A stretch of 64,000 nucleotides of DNA from an uncultured Afifella sp. Lineage in GTDB: Bacteria > Pseudomonadota > Alphaproteobacteria > Rhizobiales > Afifellaceae. The notes under the pieces were generated by a model. That model saw nothing but the letters and a program-made list of their open reading frames with translations, was not told the DNA's origin and did no database searches. The DNA is taken from assembly GCA_947259045.1 (NCBI GenBank), contig CAMYKZ010000003.1, positions 1 through 64,000 of the forward strand, in the 5' to 3' direction. Below are positions 1-8,256 of the stretch, piece after piece. A program made the position numbers and the translations under genes. Positions within the stretch are counted from its first letter, which is position 1. Each line of letters opens with the position of its first letter.

Positions 1-334
1 TGCGCATGCCGGGTTCGCAAAACGCCATGATCGGGACGGTGACTGCGGCCAGACCCGACGGCACGAGTACCGTCCCCGTGGAATTTTCAAGCGTGTTCAT
101 TGCCTCCGTCAGCGCTTCGATCGTCGGTGTGTTCGTCAGTCCGTAGGAATATCGGACGCTGCCGCGGCCCTGCATGGATTCAACGTCCGGAAACAGAACC
201 GTCGATGCGCGCACCAGCGGCGGATTGACGAAACCGTAAAATTCCTGCGGATTTCTTCCGGCATGGGTCAGCACCGTATCGGCACGGTGTTTACCATGAG
301 CCGCAGCGGTTTTGGGGCTTTTTTGTTGTGTCAC
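1..334 (-). CDS. metC: Cystathionine beta-lyase MetC, N-terminal part (runs off window start)
   Basis: Only the first 111 codons are in the window; the gene continues beyond base 1. The translation has the N-terminal pattern of PLP-dependent Cys/Met-metabolism trans-sulfuration enzymes: an early TVLTHAGRNP stretch, then VNPPLVRASTVLFP, the SYGLTNTPT substrate-pocket region and LVPSGLAAVTV. Such enzymes cleave cystathionine to homocysteine, pyruvate and ammonia in methionine synthesis. The chosen start is a GTG (332-334) preceded by a purine-rich AAAGAGA; no in-frame ATG occurs before the conserved region. A related cystathionine gamma-lyase or synthase cannot be excluded because the catalytic lysine lies outside the window. 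It is divergent from aapJ. Confidence 0.85.
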   Translation of the reverse strand, partial: MTQQKSPKTAAAHGKHRADTVLTHAGRNPQEFYGFVNPPLVRASTVLFPDVESMQGRGSVRYSYGLTNTPTIEALTEAMNTLENSTGTVLVPSGLAAVTVPIMAFCEPGMR

Positions 335-410
335 GTCAATTCGTCTCTTTCGCTGTTCATCCTTTTTTGCGGTATTCTATCTGGAATTGCCAGTCAAACA
401 CCCTGTGGGC

Positions 411-439
411 TTGACGAAATCATACTTTTGTCATGTGAT
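411..439 (+). promoter_or_regulatory. Possible sigma-70-type promoter for aapJQMP
   Basis: TTGACG at 411-416 is followed after 17 bases by TGTGAT at 434-439, a good -35 with a weak -10. It lies about 130 bases upstream of aapJ in the 234-base metC-aapJ gap. The match is by eye only; in other rhizobia aap expression also responds to nitrogen status, but I see no clear NtrC or sigma-54 site here. Confidence 0.3.
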
Positions 440-568
440 GGCCGCCTGCGGGCGGGGTGACTGCTCGGATATTGTTGCAGGGAGGACAGAGCGAAACGCT
501 CTGCTTGTGGTGTATCTCAGTCAATCCGGTCCACTGATTTTGTAATGGTGAACAGGAAGCTACAACTC

Positions 569-1582
569 ATGAAAAAAATAATTTTGCCAATTGCCGCCGG
601 CGTTGCGCTCGGCCTTTCGGCCGCTGCATCCGCCGCGACACTTGATGATGTCAAGGCCAAGGGTTTTGTCCAGTGTGGCGTGAGCCAGGGTCTGCCGGGA
701 TTCTCTAACCCCGATTCAGCCGGTAACTGGTCCGGTCTCGATGTCGATTTCTGCAAGGCAGTCGCCGCAGCGGTCTTCGGCGATTCGGAAAAGGTCAAGT
801 TTACGCCGCTGTCGGCCAAGGAGCGTTTTACCGCGCTGCAGTCGGGTGAAGTGGATGTGCTGTCGCGCAACACCACCTGGACAATGACACGTGATACAAG
901 CCTTGGTCTGAACTTTGCCGGCGTCAACTATTACGACGGTCAGGGCTTCATGGTCCGAAAGGATCTCGGTGTTGCCGGAGCACTTGAACTTTCCGGCGCC
1001 AGCATCTGCACCAACACCGGTACGACGACCGAGTTGAACGTTGCTGATTATTTCCGTGCCAACAACATGGAATACGAGATTGTCGCGTTCGAAAAGGCTG
1101 ACGAAGTTGTCGGCGCATATGATTCCGGACGTTGTGACGTCTACACCACAGATGCGTCTGGTCTTTACGCCCAGCGCCTGAAACTGACGAATCCGGGCGA
1201 GCATATGGTACTTGGAGAAATCATCTCAAAGGAACCGCTTGGACCGGTTGTCCGTCAGGGCGACGATCAGTGGTTCAACGTCAACCGCTGGACGCTCAAT
1301 GCGATGATCAACGCTGAAGAACTCGGTGTTTCCTCGGCAAATGTCGGTGACATGATGGGTTCCGCCAATCCGGCGATCAAGCGTCTGCTCGGCGAGGAAG
1401 GCTCCTATGGCGAGGCGCTGGGTCTGGGCAACGACTGGGCGCTGAACATCATCAAGCAGGTCGGCAATTACGAAGAAAGCTTCAACCGCAATGTCGGCCC
1501 CGACACGGACCTCGGCATCGCACGCGGCGTGAATGCGTTGTGGAGCAACGGCGGCATCATGTATGCACCGCCAGTTCGCTAA
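569..1582 (+). CDS. aapJ: General L-amino acid ABC transporter, periplasmic substrate-binding protein AapJ
   Basis: A 337-residue secreted solute-binding protein of the polar amino-acid (HAAT) family. It begins with a Sec signal peptide (MKKIILPIAAGVALGLSAAA, cleavage near ASA-AT, residues 1-24). The mature part carries typical early motifs QCGVSQGLPGFS and SGLDVDFCKAVAAAVFG, and a ligand-site SRNTTWT. It captures amino acids in the periplasm and delivers them to AapQM. The start at 569 is preferred over an in-frame ATG at 545 because AGGAAG lies 10 bases upstream and the signal peptide begins exactly there. It heads the aapJQMP operon; a strong hairpin separates it from aapQ, as expected if the binding protein is made in excess. 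Confidence 0.93.
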   Translation: MKKIILPIAAGVALGLSAAASAATLDDVKAKGFVQCGVSQGLPGFSNPDSAGNWSGLDVDFCKAVAAAVFGDSEKVKFTPLSAKERFTALQSGEVDVLSRNTTWTMTRDTSLGLNFAGVNYYDGQGFMVRKDLGVAGALELSGASICTNTGTTTELNVADYFRANNMEYEIVAFEKADEVVGAYDSGRCDVYTTDASGLYAQRLKLTNPGEHMVLGEIISKEPLGPVVRQGDDQWFNVNRWTLNAMINAEELGVSSANVGDMMGSANPAIKRLLGEEGSYGEALGLGNDWALNIIKQVGNYEESFNRNVGPDTDLGIARGVNALWSNGGIMYAPPVR

Positions 1583-1590
1583 ATGATATA

Positions 1591-1620
1591 TGGCCCGGCT
1601 GAACCATCAGCCGGGCCATT
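1591..1620 (+). terminator. Hairpin between aapJ and aapQ (partial terminator or mRNA stabiliser)
   Basis: A perfect 12-bp stem TGGCCCGGCTGA (1591-1602) and TCAGCCGGGCCA (1607-1618) with a 4-base ACCA loop starts 9 bases after the aapJ stop. It has only TT after it, so it is more likely an attenuator or 3'-end protector than a full terminator. This arrangement after a binding-protein gene is common in ABC operons. Confidence 0.65.
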
Positions 1621-1707
1621 GCTTAAGGGGAGGCAGCCGGACTAACCGGCTCATCCGATAACCAGTCCGCGCAAGACGGACCGGGAACAAGAAGTGAGCG
1701 GGGAAAC

Positions 1708-2904
1708 ATGGCTGTTTCAGACAGTGCGGCGGTAGCCGTTGAGAAGCCGACGACATCAATTCTGAATGATCAGCGGATTCGCGGCCAGATATTTCAGGTG
1801 CTGCTGGTTATCGCGCTCGTCTGGTTTGGCTGGTCACTGATCGCCAACACCGCGGCGAACCTGCAGGCGCAGGGAACCCCGTTTGGATTTGGCATCCTCA
1901 AGGATGAATCCGGGTTTTCCATCAACCAGACTCTGATCGAATATTCGGAAACGTCCTCCTACGGACGTGTCTTTTGGGTCGGGTTGCTGAACACGATTCT
2001 CATTGCAGTTTTCGGAATTGTCTTCGCGACTTTGCTCGGTTTTATGATTGGTGTTGCGCGCCTGTCGACAAACTGGGTTATCTCCAGGGTGGCCTACGTC
2101 TATATCGAAGCGATCCGCAATATCCCGCTTCTGCTGCAGATCTTTATCTGGTATTTTGGCGTTCTTCGTCTTTTGCCGGCGAAACGGGAGGCAGCGGATC
2201 TGGGGATATTCGGCTTTCTCAATGTCGCCGGTCTTTACATGCCGGATCCGGTCACGGAGCCCGGCGCTGAGTGGATCGGATATGCGTTTATTTTTGGCGT
2301 CGTTGCCGCCATATTCATGCGCTCCTGGGCGCATAAGCGGCAGGAGGCGACCGGCCAGCAATTCCCGGTATTCTGGGCCTCCGTCGGCCTTATCGTCGGT
2401 CTGCCGTTTTTGGTCTATGTCCTCACCGGGTTCCCGATCAACCTGGTGTATCCGACAGCGGGTAATTTCGGCCCACGCGGCGGCCTGCGAATCCTCCCTG
2501 AATTCATCGCATTGCTACTGGCGCTGTCAATGTACACTGCGTCGTTCATTGCCGAAATTGTCCGGGCCGGCATCATGGCCGTCAGCAAGGGGCAGAGCGA
2601 GGCATCCCATTCGCTGGGTTTGAGGCCCGGTCCGACGCTTCAACTGGTCGTTATTCCGCAGGCGATGCGGGTCATCATCCCACCGCTGACAAGCCAATAC
2701 CTTAATCTGATCAAGAATTCCTCGCTTGCGGTAGCGATTGCCTATCCGGATCTTGTTTCGGTCTTCGCTGGTACAGCCTTGAACCAGTCGGGCAGGGCGG
2801 TTGAGTTTATTCTGATCACGATGCTGACCTATCTGACCATATCTCTGCTGACGTCGACTTTCATGAACTGGTACAATCGCCGAATGGCGTTGGTGGAGCG
2901 CTGA
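1708..2904 (+). CDS. aapQ: General L-amino acid ABC transporter permease AapQ
   Basis: A 398-residue inner-membrane permease of the HisM/AapQ type. Hydrophobic segments appear near residues 28-48, 92-115, 128-150, 192-210, 225-245, 270-290 and 355-380. The N-terminal part of the HAAT permease fold is seen in LLNTILIAVFGIVFATLLG and the conserved IEAIRNIPLLLQ; the cytoplasmic EAA loop reads EIVRAGIMAVSKGQSEASHS followed by LGL. It pairs with AapM to form the channel. RBS GGGGAA precedes the ATG. AapM follows after 2 bases, so the two subunits are probably translationally coupled. Confidence 0.93.
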   Translation: MAVSDSAAVAVEKPTTSILNDQRIRGQIFQVLLVIALVWFGWSLIANTAANLQAQGTPFGFGILKDESGFSINQTLIEYSETSSYGRVFWVGLLNTILIAVFGIVFATLLGFMIGVARLSTNWVISRVAYVYIEAIRNIPLLLQIFIWYFGVLRLLPAKREAADLGIFGFLNVAGLYMPDPVTEPGAEWIGYAFIFGVVAAIFMRSWAHKRQEATGQQFPVFWASVGLIVGLPFLVYVLTGFPINLVYPTAGNFGPRGGLRILPEFIALLLALSMYTASFIAEIVRAGIMAVSKGQSEASHSLGLRPGPTLQLVVIPQAMRVIIPPLTSQYLNLIKNSSLAVAIAYPDLVSVFAGTALNQSGRAVEFILITMLTYLTISLLTSTFMNWYNRRMALVER

Positions 2905-2906
2905 TC

Positions 2907-4298
2907 ATGGCCAACAAAAATGACAATGTCGCGTTTGTCCGCTCACAAATGCTGGAGGAGGCAGTGCCGCCGAACAAGACCAGCGGTGTCACGAAATGGA
3001 TCTGGGACAATGTTCTGGAATCCATGACGAATTATTCAACGGTGCCGGCTGCCATCGTGTCGGTTCTGATGATCATTCTCACGTTGGGGGCTGCGTATCT
3101 GGCATACGTGTTTGTCAGTTTTATCGTGAATTTCGCGTTCTTGAACGCAGTCTGGGAAGGAACAGGCCGCGCCGCCTGCGCCACAGAGGCCCAGGGCGGT
3201 ATACAGCCAAACGGCTGGTTTGGCGCCTGTTGGGCCTATGTCGGCGCTTATGCCGGGCAGTTCATCTATGGGCGCTATCCGGTTGACGAAATTTGGCGGA
3301 TCAATCTTGTTTTTGTGTTGTTCATCGCTGGTCTGGTGCCGATGCTCATCCCAACCGCGCCGCGCAAGCGCGAGACCATTGTTTATATGGCAGTGATATT
3401 TCCGTTACTGGCGCTTGTTCTTCTGACTGGCGGAAACTTTGAATTCGAACCTCGCTTTATCGGCTCGGGCGGCATTGGCTATGCCGTAGAATATTTCATC
3501 CTGGCAATTGTTATCGCCGGGCTTGCCGCCGGCTGGGCTAAAGCGACTGCCGGTGATCCGGTCCCAGCATTCATAAGTGCACTGGTTGTGATGTCGATCA
3601 TCGGCGTGATCCTGATCATGCTGGCTGTCGACTTTGGTCTTGAACATGTGGAGACGGAGGTCTGGGGCGGACTCACTCTGACATTGGTGATCGCCGTCAC
3701 CGGGATTGCTGTTTCTCTGCCGATCGGCATCGTGCTGGCGCTTGGCCGCCGGTCACAAATGCCAATCGTACGTGCGGTTTCGGTGATCTTCATTGAGTTC
3801 TGGCGCGGTGTTCCGCTGATCACCGTGTTGTTCATGTCTTCGGTGATGTTGCCTTTGTTCCTGCCGGAAGGCGTCACGTTCGACAAACTGCTCAGAGCAC
3901 TGATCGGCGTTGCGCTGTTTTCCGCCGCCTATATGGCGGAAGTCGTCCGTGGTGGTCTGCAGGCTATCCCCAAGGGTCAGTATGAAGGCGCTATGGCGGT
4001 TGGTCTGACCTTCTGGCAGAGCATGCGGATGATCATTCTGCCGCAGGCGTTGAAGCTGGTTATACCCGGAATCGTCAATACGTTTATTGGCCTGTTCAAG
4101 GATACAGTGTTGGTGTTGATCATCGGCCTGTTCGATTTCCTGGGCATGATTCAATCCAGTTTCACAGATGCAAGCTGGTCAACGCCTGTTCAGTCGCTGA
4201 CCGGGTATCTGTTTGCCGCTTTCGTCTTCTGGGTCTTCTGCTTCGCCATGTCCCGCTATTCAATCTACACAGAACGCCGCCTTCATACCGGCCACTAA
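2907..4298 (+). CDS. aapM: General L-amino acid ABC transporter permease AapM
   Basis: The second permease subunit, 463 residues, with a long N-terminal extension relative to short HAAT permeases, which is usual for AapM. Membrane segments are visible near residues 48-72, 130-150, 158-180, 195-215, 225-245, 255-280 and C-terminally. The conserved region IEFWRGVPLITVLFM and the EAA loop EVVRGGLQAIPKGQYEGA-AVGL contact the ATPase AapP. Located 2 bases after aapQ and 15 before aapP in one operon. It transports a broad range of L-amino acids across the inner membrane. Confidence 0.93.
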   Translation: MANKNDNVAFVRSQMLEEAVPPNKTSGVTKWIWDNVLESMTNYSTVPAAIVSVLMIILTLGAAYLAYVFVSFIVNFAFLNAVWEGTGRAACATEAQGGIQPNGWFGACWAYVGAYAGQFIYGRYPVDEIWRINLVFVLFIAGLVPMLIPTAPRKRETIVYMAVIFPLLALVLLTGGNFEFEPRFIGSGGIGYAVEYFILAIVIAGLAAGWAKATAGDPVPAFISALVVMSIIGVILIMLAVDFGLEHVETEVWGGLTLTLVIAVTGIAVSLPIGIVLALGRRSQMPIVRAVSVIFIEFWRGVPLITVLFMSSVMLPLFLPEGVTFDKLLRALIGVALFSAAYMAEVVRGGLQAIPKGQYEGAMAVGLTFWQSMRMIILPQALKLVIPGIVNTFIGLFKDTVLVLIIGLFDFLGMIQSSFTDASWSTPVQSLTGYLFAAFVFWVFCFAMSRYSIYTERRLHTGH

Positions 4299-4313
4299 AA
4301 AGAGGAAATCATA

Positions 4314-5090
4314 ATGTCTGAAACCGCCCAGGCCGCCACGATGAGCATGTCCGATACCGACGTCGCTGTGGAAATGAAAGACGTCAATAAATGGTATGGC
4401 GATTTCCATGTTCTGCGCGACATCAATCTGAAGGTCATGCGCGGCGAGCGCATCGTCATTGCCGGGCCTTCGGGCTCGGGCAAATCGACGATGATCCGCT
4501 GCATCAACAGGCTGGAGGAGCATCAGGCCGGACAGATTATCGTCGATGGCAACGAATTGACCAACGATCTGAAGAAGATCGACGAGATCCGCCGCGAAGT
4601 CGGCATGGTGTTCCAGCACTTCAACCTGTTTCCGCATCTCACCATCATAGAAAATTGCACACTTGCACCGATCTGGGTTCGCAAGATGCCCAAGAAGGAA
4701 GCCGAAGAGGTCGCCATGCACTATCTGGAGACGGTGAAAATCCCGGAGCAGGCGCACAAGTATCCCGGTCAATTGTCGGGAGGCCAGCAGCAGCGCGTGG
4801 CGATTGCCCGCTCTTTGTGCATGAGCCCGCGCATCATGCTGTTCGATGAGCCGACCTCAGCGCTCGATCCGGAGATGATCAAGGAAGTGCTGGATGTGAT
4901 GGTCAATCTTGCCGAATCCGGAATGACCATGCTTTGCGTCACTCATGAGATGGGCTTTGCCCGTCAGGTTGCCCACCGGGTGATTTTCATGGATGCTGGA
5001 CAGATTGTCGAAGAAAACGAACCGGAAGCCTTCTTCACCAATCCGCAGCATGAGCGGACCAAACTGTTCCTTAGCCAGATCCTGCACTAA
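4314..5090 (+). CDS. aapP: General L-amino acid ABC transporter ATP-binding protein AapP
   Basis: A 258-residue ABC ATPase that powers AapQM. Visible motifs are Walker [10 protein letters not shown] (about residues 53-61), Q-loop [10 protein letters not shown], signature LSGGQQQR, Walker [15 protein letters not shown] and the switch histidine in [11 protein letters not shown]. The length and the sequence around [20 protein letters not shown] are typical for polar amino-acid transporters. RBS AGAGGAAA lies 5 bases before the ATG. It is the last aap gene; a 30-base gap leads to the DUF2459 gene with no visible terminator. Confidence 0.95.
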   Translation: MSETAQAATMSMSDTDVAVEMKDVNKWYGDFHVLRDINLKVMRGERIVIAGPSGSGKSTMIRCINRLEEHQAGQIIVDGNELTNDLKKIDEIRREVGMVFQHFNLFPHLTIIENCTLAPIWVRKMPKKEAEEVAMHYLETVKIPEQAHKYPGQLSGGQQQRVAIARSLCMSPRIMLFDEPTSALDPEMIKEVLDVMVNLAESGMTMLCVTHEMGFARQVAHRVIFMDAGQIVEENEPEAFFTNPQHERTKLFLSQILH

Positions 5091-5120
5091 AGCCGGCCAG
5101 ACCAGGACCTTGCGCTGCTG

Positions 5121-5822
5121 ATGGGCGTCGCGATCAGGCAGGTTGTCAAACTGAGTTTCCGTCTGACGGCTTTGCTTTGCCTGATTGCGGCTGCCTATCT
5201 CGTAGCAGCCATAATCGGCACCGTCTGGACACGCGCATCCGCGGGCGCGGAGCCCGGCCCCACGTCACAGAGCATTCTTATTCTGTCAAACGGCTATCAC
5301 ACCGATATCGCGCTCGCGATGATCGATGGCAAGCCGCCCGATGGATTGCCGGTTGAGGGCACGGATCTGCCGGGCGGATTTGCCAATGTGCGATACCTCG
5401 TTCTCGGCTGGGGCTCGGAAGCCGCCTACACCAGCTTGGGTTCGATCACCGATCTGACTGTCGGGACGGCATTGACGGCACTGGCCTTCGACCGATCGGT
5501 GATGCATGTCCTGCCGTTTTACGGCATTCCTCAAGGTGAGGGCGTATACCAGGTTGATTTGTCGGAGAGCCAATATCGCAGGCTCGTCGCCTTCATCGCG
5601 CAGACCTTTACCACCGATGATACAGGACGGTCGGAAAAGGTAATCGGTGCGAACCAGGGATATGGCGATGTGTTCTACCGCGCTGAACCCCGCTTCAGTC
5701 CGTTTTACAGCTGCAATGTCTGGACCGGCCAGGCGCTGCGGCAGGCGGGCGTTCGGATGGGTATCTGGACGCCCTTCTTCGTGCAGTCGCTTGAATGGAG
5801 CCTGACGGCCGTTTCGAAATAA
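5121..5822 (+). CDS. DUF2459 / TIGR02117 family membrane-anchored protein
   Basis: A 233-residue protein of unknown function. Residues 13-36 form one hydrophobic segment (LTALLCLIAAAYLVAAIIG) that could be an uncleaved signal anchor. The rest fits the DUF2459 pattern: an early LSNGYHTDIAL, then VLGWGSEAAYTS, and a C-terminal FYSCNVWTGQALRQAG, with candidate active-site His and Cys residues. Proteins of this family are conserved in Proteobacteria, sometimes near urease genes, but no reaction is established. It may be co-transcribed with aapP (30-base gap, same strand). A strong hairpin follows at 5831. Confidence 0.75.
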   Translation: MGVAIRQVVKLSFRLTALLCLIAAAYLVAAIIGTVWTRASAGAEPGPTSQSILILSNGYHTDIALAMIDGKPPDGLPVEGTDLPGGFANVRYLVLGWGSEAAYTSLGSITDLTVGTALTALAFDRSVMHVLPFYGIPQGEGVYQVDLSESQYRRLVAFIAQTFTTDDTGRSEKVIGANQGYGDVFYRAEPRFSPFYSCNVWTGQALRQAGVRMGIWTPFFVQSLEWSLTAVSK

Positions 5823-5830
5823 GGGATGAT

Positions 5831-5858
5831 CATTGGGCCGGCGATTGCCGGCCCAATG
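5831..5858. terminator. Bidirectional hairpin between convergent genes
   Basis: CATTGGGCCGGC (5831-5842), GATT loop, GCCGGCCCAATG (5847-5858): a perfect 12-bp stem between the DUF2459 gene (+) and the OmpA-family gene (-), each ending within 15 bases. There is no long T tract on either side. Confidence 0.7.
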
Positions 5859-5870
5859 AAAGTCTTGGCT

Positions 5871-7616
5871 TTACGAAGGTCTGATCAGGTCGGTAATCGG
5901 CCTGATCGTGACACGCCGGTTGCGTTGTTCAGGGCCTTCCGTCTGGATCTTCAGGAATTCCTCGCCATACCCCTGGGTGATCAGGTTCTCCGGCGGAATA
6001 TCGAAGTTTTCAGACAATACAATGGCGACTGATTCCGCACGCCTGTCCGACAATTCCAGATTGGAGTAATCGGAACCGACGGCATCAGTGTGGCCTTCAA
6101 CGAAGAACACCGCTTCGGGGTTTTCGATCAGGACCTCTTCCATTGCATAACCGATCTCGGCCAGGTCGAGCACCTGGTTCGGAGAGATCTCGGCGCTGCC
6201 GGTCGCGAAAGTGACCGTGTCGAGGTCAATGCGACGAACCTTGTCGCGCAGCCGTTCGCTCTGGCGGACCTCTTCCAGGGTATAGACCCGTTCCACCGGC
6301 TCAATCGGCGGCGCGATCAACGTTTCGCGAAGCTGGCGGCGGTCAGCCCGTTCCAGATCGACGATATATTCGTTGCGCGGAATCGGCACGATAAGGCGCG
6401 GAAGCTCGACATTGAAATTGATGCCTGGCCTGCGCTGGTAGTCGCGGTTATCGATCAGCACGATTTCCCGGCCGTTCGGCCGCCTGCGAACGCGGTACAA
6501 AATATCACCGTACCGGTTCTTGATGGTGATGATCTGGGTGCCATCAGGCCGGGTAATGGTCGTCCGTGTCCGGCCGCGCGGCAGATCCTCGACAATGACA
6601 TCACGTGCGTGACGCAGGAAGCGCTGGTCGTCGCCGGGGTCCTTGATGATCAACTGGTCATCGCGGCGAATGATGATCCGGCCATCGCGGGTCCTGCGGA
6701 CGACGTCCTCATTGGCGTCTGTCTCGGCGCTTTCCAGATCCCGGATTTGCCTGCGCTGTTCGCGCAGTTTCCGCCGCAGCCTCTCAACCTGACGCGAATC
6801 CTGATCATCAAGTTCGGTGCCGACAGCTTCCGATTCGCGGATGATCTCGACCGTGCCGTCATCCTTTCCGCCGGTGCGAGCTTCCTGTTCACGAAGGCGT
6901 TTGCGTCGTTCGGCCCGGCGCTCGCGCCGTTGCTCGTCTTCCCGCAACTGTTCATCGGCCGCTTTCTCTGTAGCTGCCGCTTCGGCCTTTTCATCGACCT
7001 TTGCATCTTCTGCCGCCTGGGCTTCTGTCGCCTGCTCGCGCTGGCGCCTGCGTTCGGCACGGCGTTTGCGGAGCTCTTCGTCGTCAGTAGCATTTTGTTC
7101 TGCGGCCTTTTCGGACGCGTCAGCATCGGATTTTGCATCCTCAGCTGCCTGGGCCTCTGCAGCCTCCTGTTCGCGCTGGCGGCGGCGCTCGGCACGCTGT
7201 TCGCGGATCTTTTCCTCTTCCGCGCGTTTTGTTTCGGCAGCCTCCGCAGATCCGTTATTTTCCAGGAGTTTTTCAACTGGGTCGGGCTGTTGCGCTGTTT
7301 CGGCACCGCCGGCGGGTTTTGCCGCCATGGCTGCCTGCAAACGCTGTTCAGCGCTGGAAAGGTTTTGCTGCGCATCTGCCAGAGCAGCCTCGGCCGCCTC
7401 GACGCCGTCGTTCTTTTTCTGCGCTTTCTGCAGCCGCTTTTCGGCCTGCTTGACCGCGTTGCGGGCCTGCTTCAGGTCCTTGGTTGCGTCTTTGCGGGCT
7501 TTTTTGATGTCCTGCACAGACATGTTCTGTGCGAGAGCAGGTGTAAATGAAACAGCAGCAGTGCCCAGCATGAGCGGTGCAGCGACTGTCGCCATTAGAA
7601 TGAATCTAATGCGCAT
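5871..7616 (-). CDS. OmpA-family envelope protein with charged coiled-coil repeats
   Basis: A 581-residue secreted protein. Residues 1-29 form a signal peptide ending TPALA. Residues 35-110 look like a coiled coil rich in Ala, Lys and Gln. Residues about 130-245 hold three imperfect repeats built on RAERRRQREQ plus EAQAAEDAK, extremely rich in Glu, Arg and Ala. A Tyr/Arg-rich beta region follows. The last 115 residues are an OmpA peptidoglycan-binding domain: VTFATGSAEIS, EGHTDAVGSDYSN, LSDRRAESV. It probably bridges outer membrane or periplasm to peptidoglycan. The start is the ATG at 7616, after GAGGAGAAT, in preference to an upstream start at 7664, because the signal peptide begins there. 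The central repeat is not part of classical OmpA. Confidence 0.85.
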   Translation of the reverse strand: MRIRFILMATVAAPLMLGTAAVSFTPALAQNMSVQDIKKARKDATKDLKQARNAVKQAEKRLQKAQKKNDGVEAAEAALADAQQNLSSAEQRLQAAMAAKPAGGAETAQQPDPVEKLLENNGSAEAAETKRAEEEKIREQRAERRRQREQEAAEAQAAEDAKSDADASEKAAEQNATDDEELRKRRAERRRQREQATEAQAAEDAKVDEKAEAAATEKAADEQLREDEQRRERRAERRKRLREQEARTGGKDDGTVEIIRESEAVGTELDDQDSRQVERLRRKLREQRRQIRDLESAETDANEDVVRRTRDGRIIIRRDDQLIIKDPGDDQRFLRHARDVIVEDLPRGRTRTTITRPDGTQIITIKNRYGDILYRVRRRPNGREIVLIDNRDYQRRPGINFNVELPRLIVPIPRNEYIVDLERADRRQLRETLIAPPIEPVERVYTLEEVRQSERLRDKVRRIDLDTVTFATGSAEISPNQVLDLAEIGYAMEEVLIENPEAVFFVEGHTDAVGSDYSNLELSDRRAESVAIVLSENFDIPPENLITQGYGEEFLKIQTEGPEQRNRRVTIRPITDLIRPS

Positions 7617-7713
7617 GATTATTCTCCTCAATTTTCTTATCCGGCCCATCCGTAATGATGGCAATCTGAATGCAGCATGAATGTGTTCAACGCAGGATTA
7701 TTGAAATGGTTGC

Positions 7714-8256
7714 CTAATTTTCGGCGAGCATGAAATCCGGGACCAATAATTCGCGCTGCTCCTGGCTGACCGGCTCGAAACCCATTTTCTGATACGACCG
7801 CAAGGCGGCGGGATGATCGAGCGTACAGGTGTTCAAGGTGATCCGTTTCGCGCCGCGCGAAAACGCCTCCGATAGGGCGCAACCGAGCAACCAGGGTCCG
7901 ATCTGCTGGCCCGTCCATTCAGGAAACAGGCCGAAGTAAGCCAGATCGACAATCGGCTCTGCGGAGAAATCCAGTTCAAAAAAGCCTGCGGGCGCTCCGT
8001 TGGCATAAAGGACTGAAATTTCGACACCGTTTTTGTGGATTTTCGAAGCCAGATCGTCATCATTCAGCGTCCTGCGTTCGACCCAGGTCCATTCGAAGCC
8101 GACAATGTCGTATATATAGCGGTAGAAATGAAGCGGCATGGGATCGACACGCATCAGCGCCAGCCTGTTGCCAATCGGTTGCGGCGGCAACCGCGACGGA
8201 GGCTTGTGCATCTCAAGATAAGTCACAGTCGTGCGGACCGCTGTTGTTGTCATCAC
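7714..8256 (-). CDS. GNAT-family N-acetyltransferase
   Basis: A 180-residue protein with a GNAT fold. The acetyl-CoA binding region is seen around residues 118-135 (FGLFPEWTGQQIGPWLLG) and the C-terminal substrate part around YQKMGFEPVSQEQ. It would transfer an acetyl group from acetyl-CoA to an amine, but the substrate is unknown. Its start overlaps the sseA stop by 4 bases, so it is probably coupled to sseA as the last gene of the cysK-alaX-sseA operon. The family assignment is secure, the substrate is not. Confidence 0.82.
   Translation of the reverse strand: MMTTTAVRTTVTYLEMHKPPSRLPPQPIGNRLALMRVDPMPLHFYRYIYDIVGFEWTWVERRTLNDDDLASKIHKNGVEISVLYANGAPAGFFELDFSAEPIVDLAYFGLFPEWTGQQIGPWLLGCALSEAFSRGAKRITLNTCTLDHPAALRSYQKMGFEPVSQEQRELLVPDFMLAEN

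Noticed and set aside
263-545. Two overlapping short frames (263-460 and 312-545) in the metC-aapJ gap
   Set aside because: They lie over the metC start and upstream region, have no RBS or recognisable domain, and are probably chance frames.
6090-7680. Long plus-strand frames opposite the OmpA-family gene (for example 6090-7550, 486 codons)
   Set aside because: They mirror the Arg/Glu-rich repeats of the true gene; their hydrophobic, Phe/Cys-rich translation is a typical artefact of the antisense strand.
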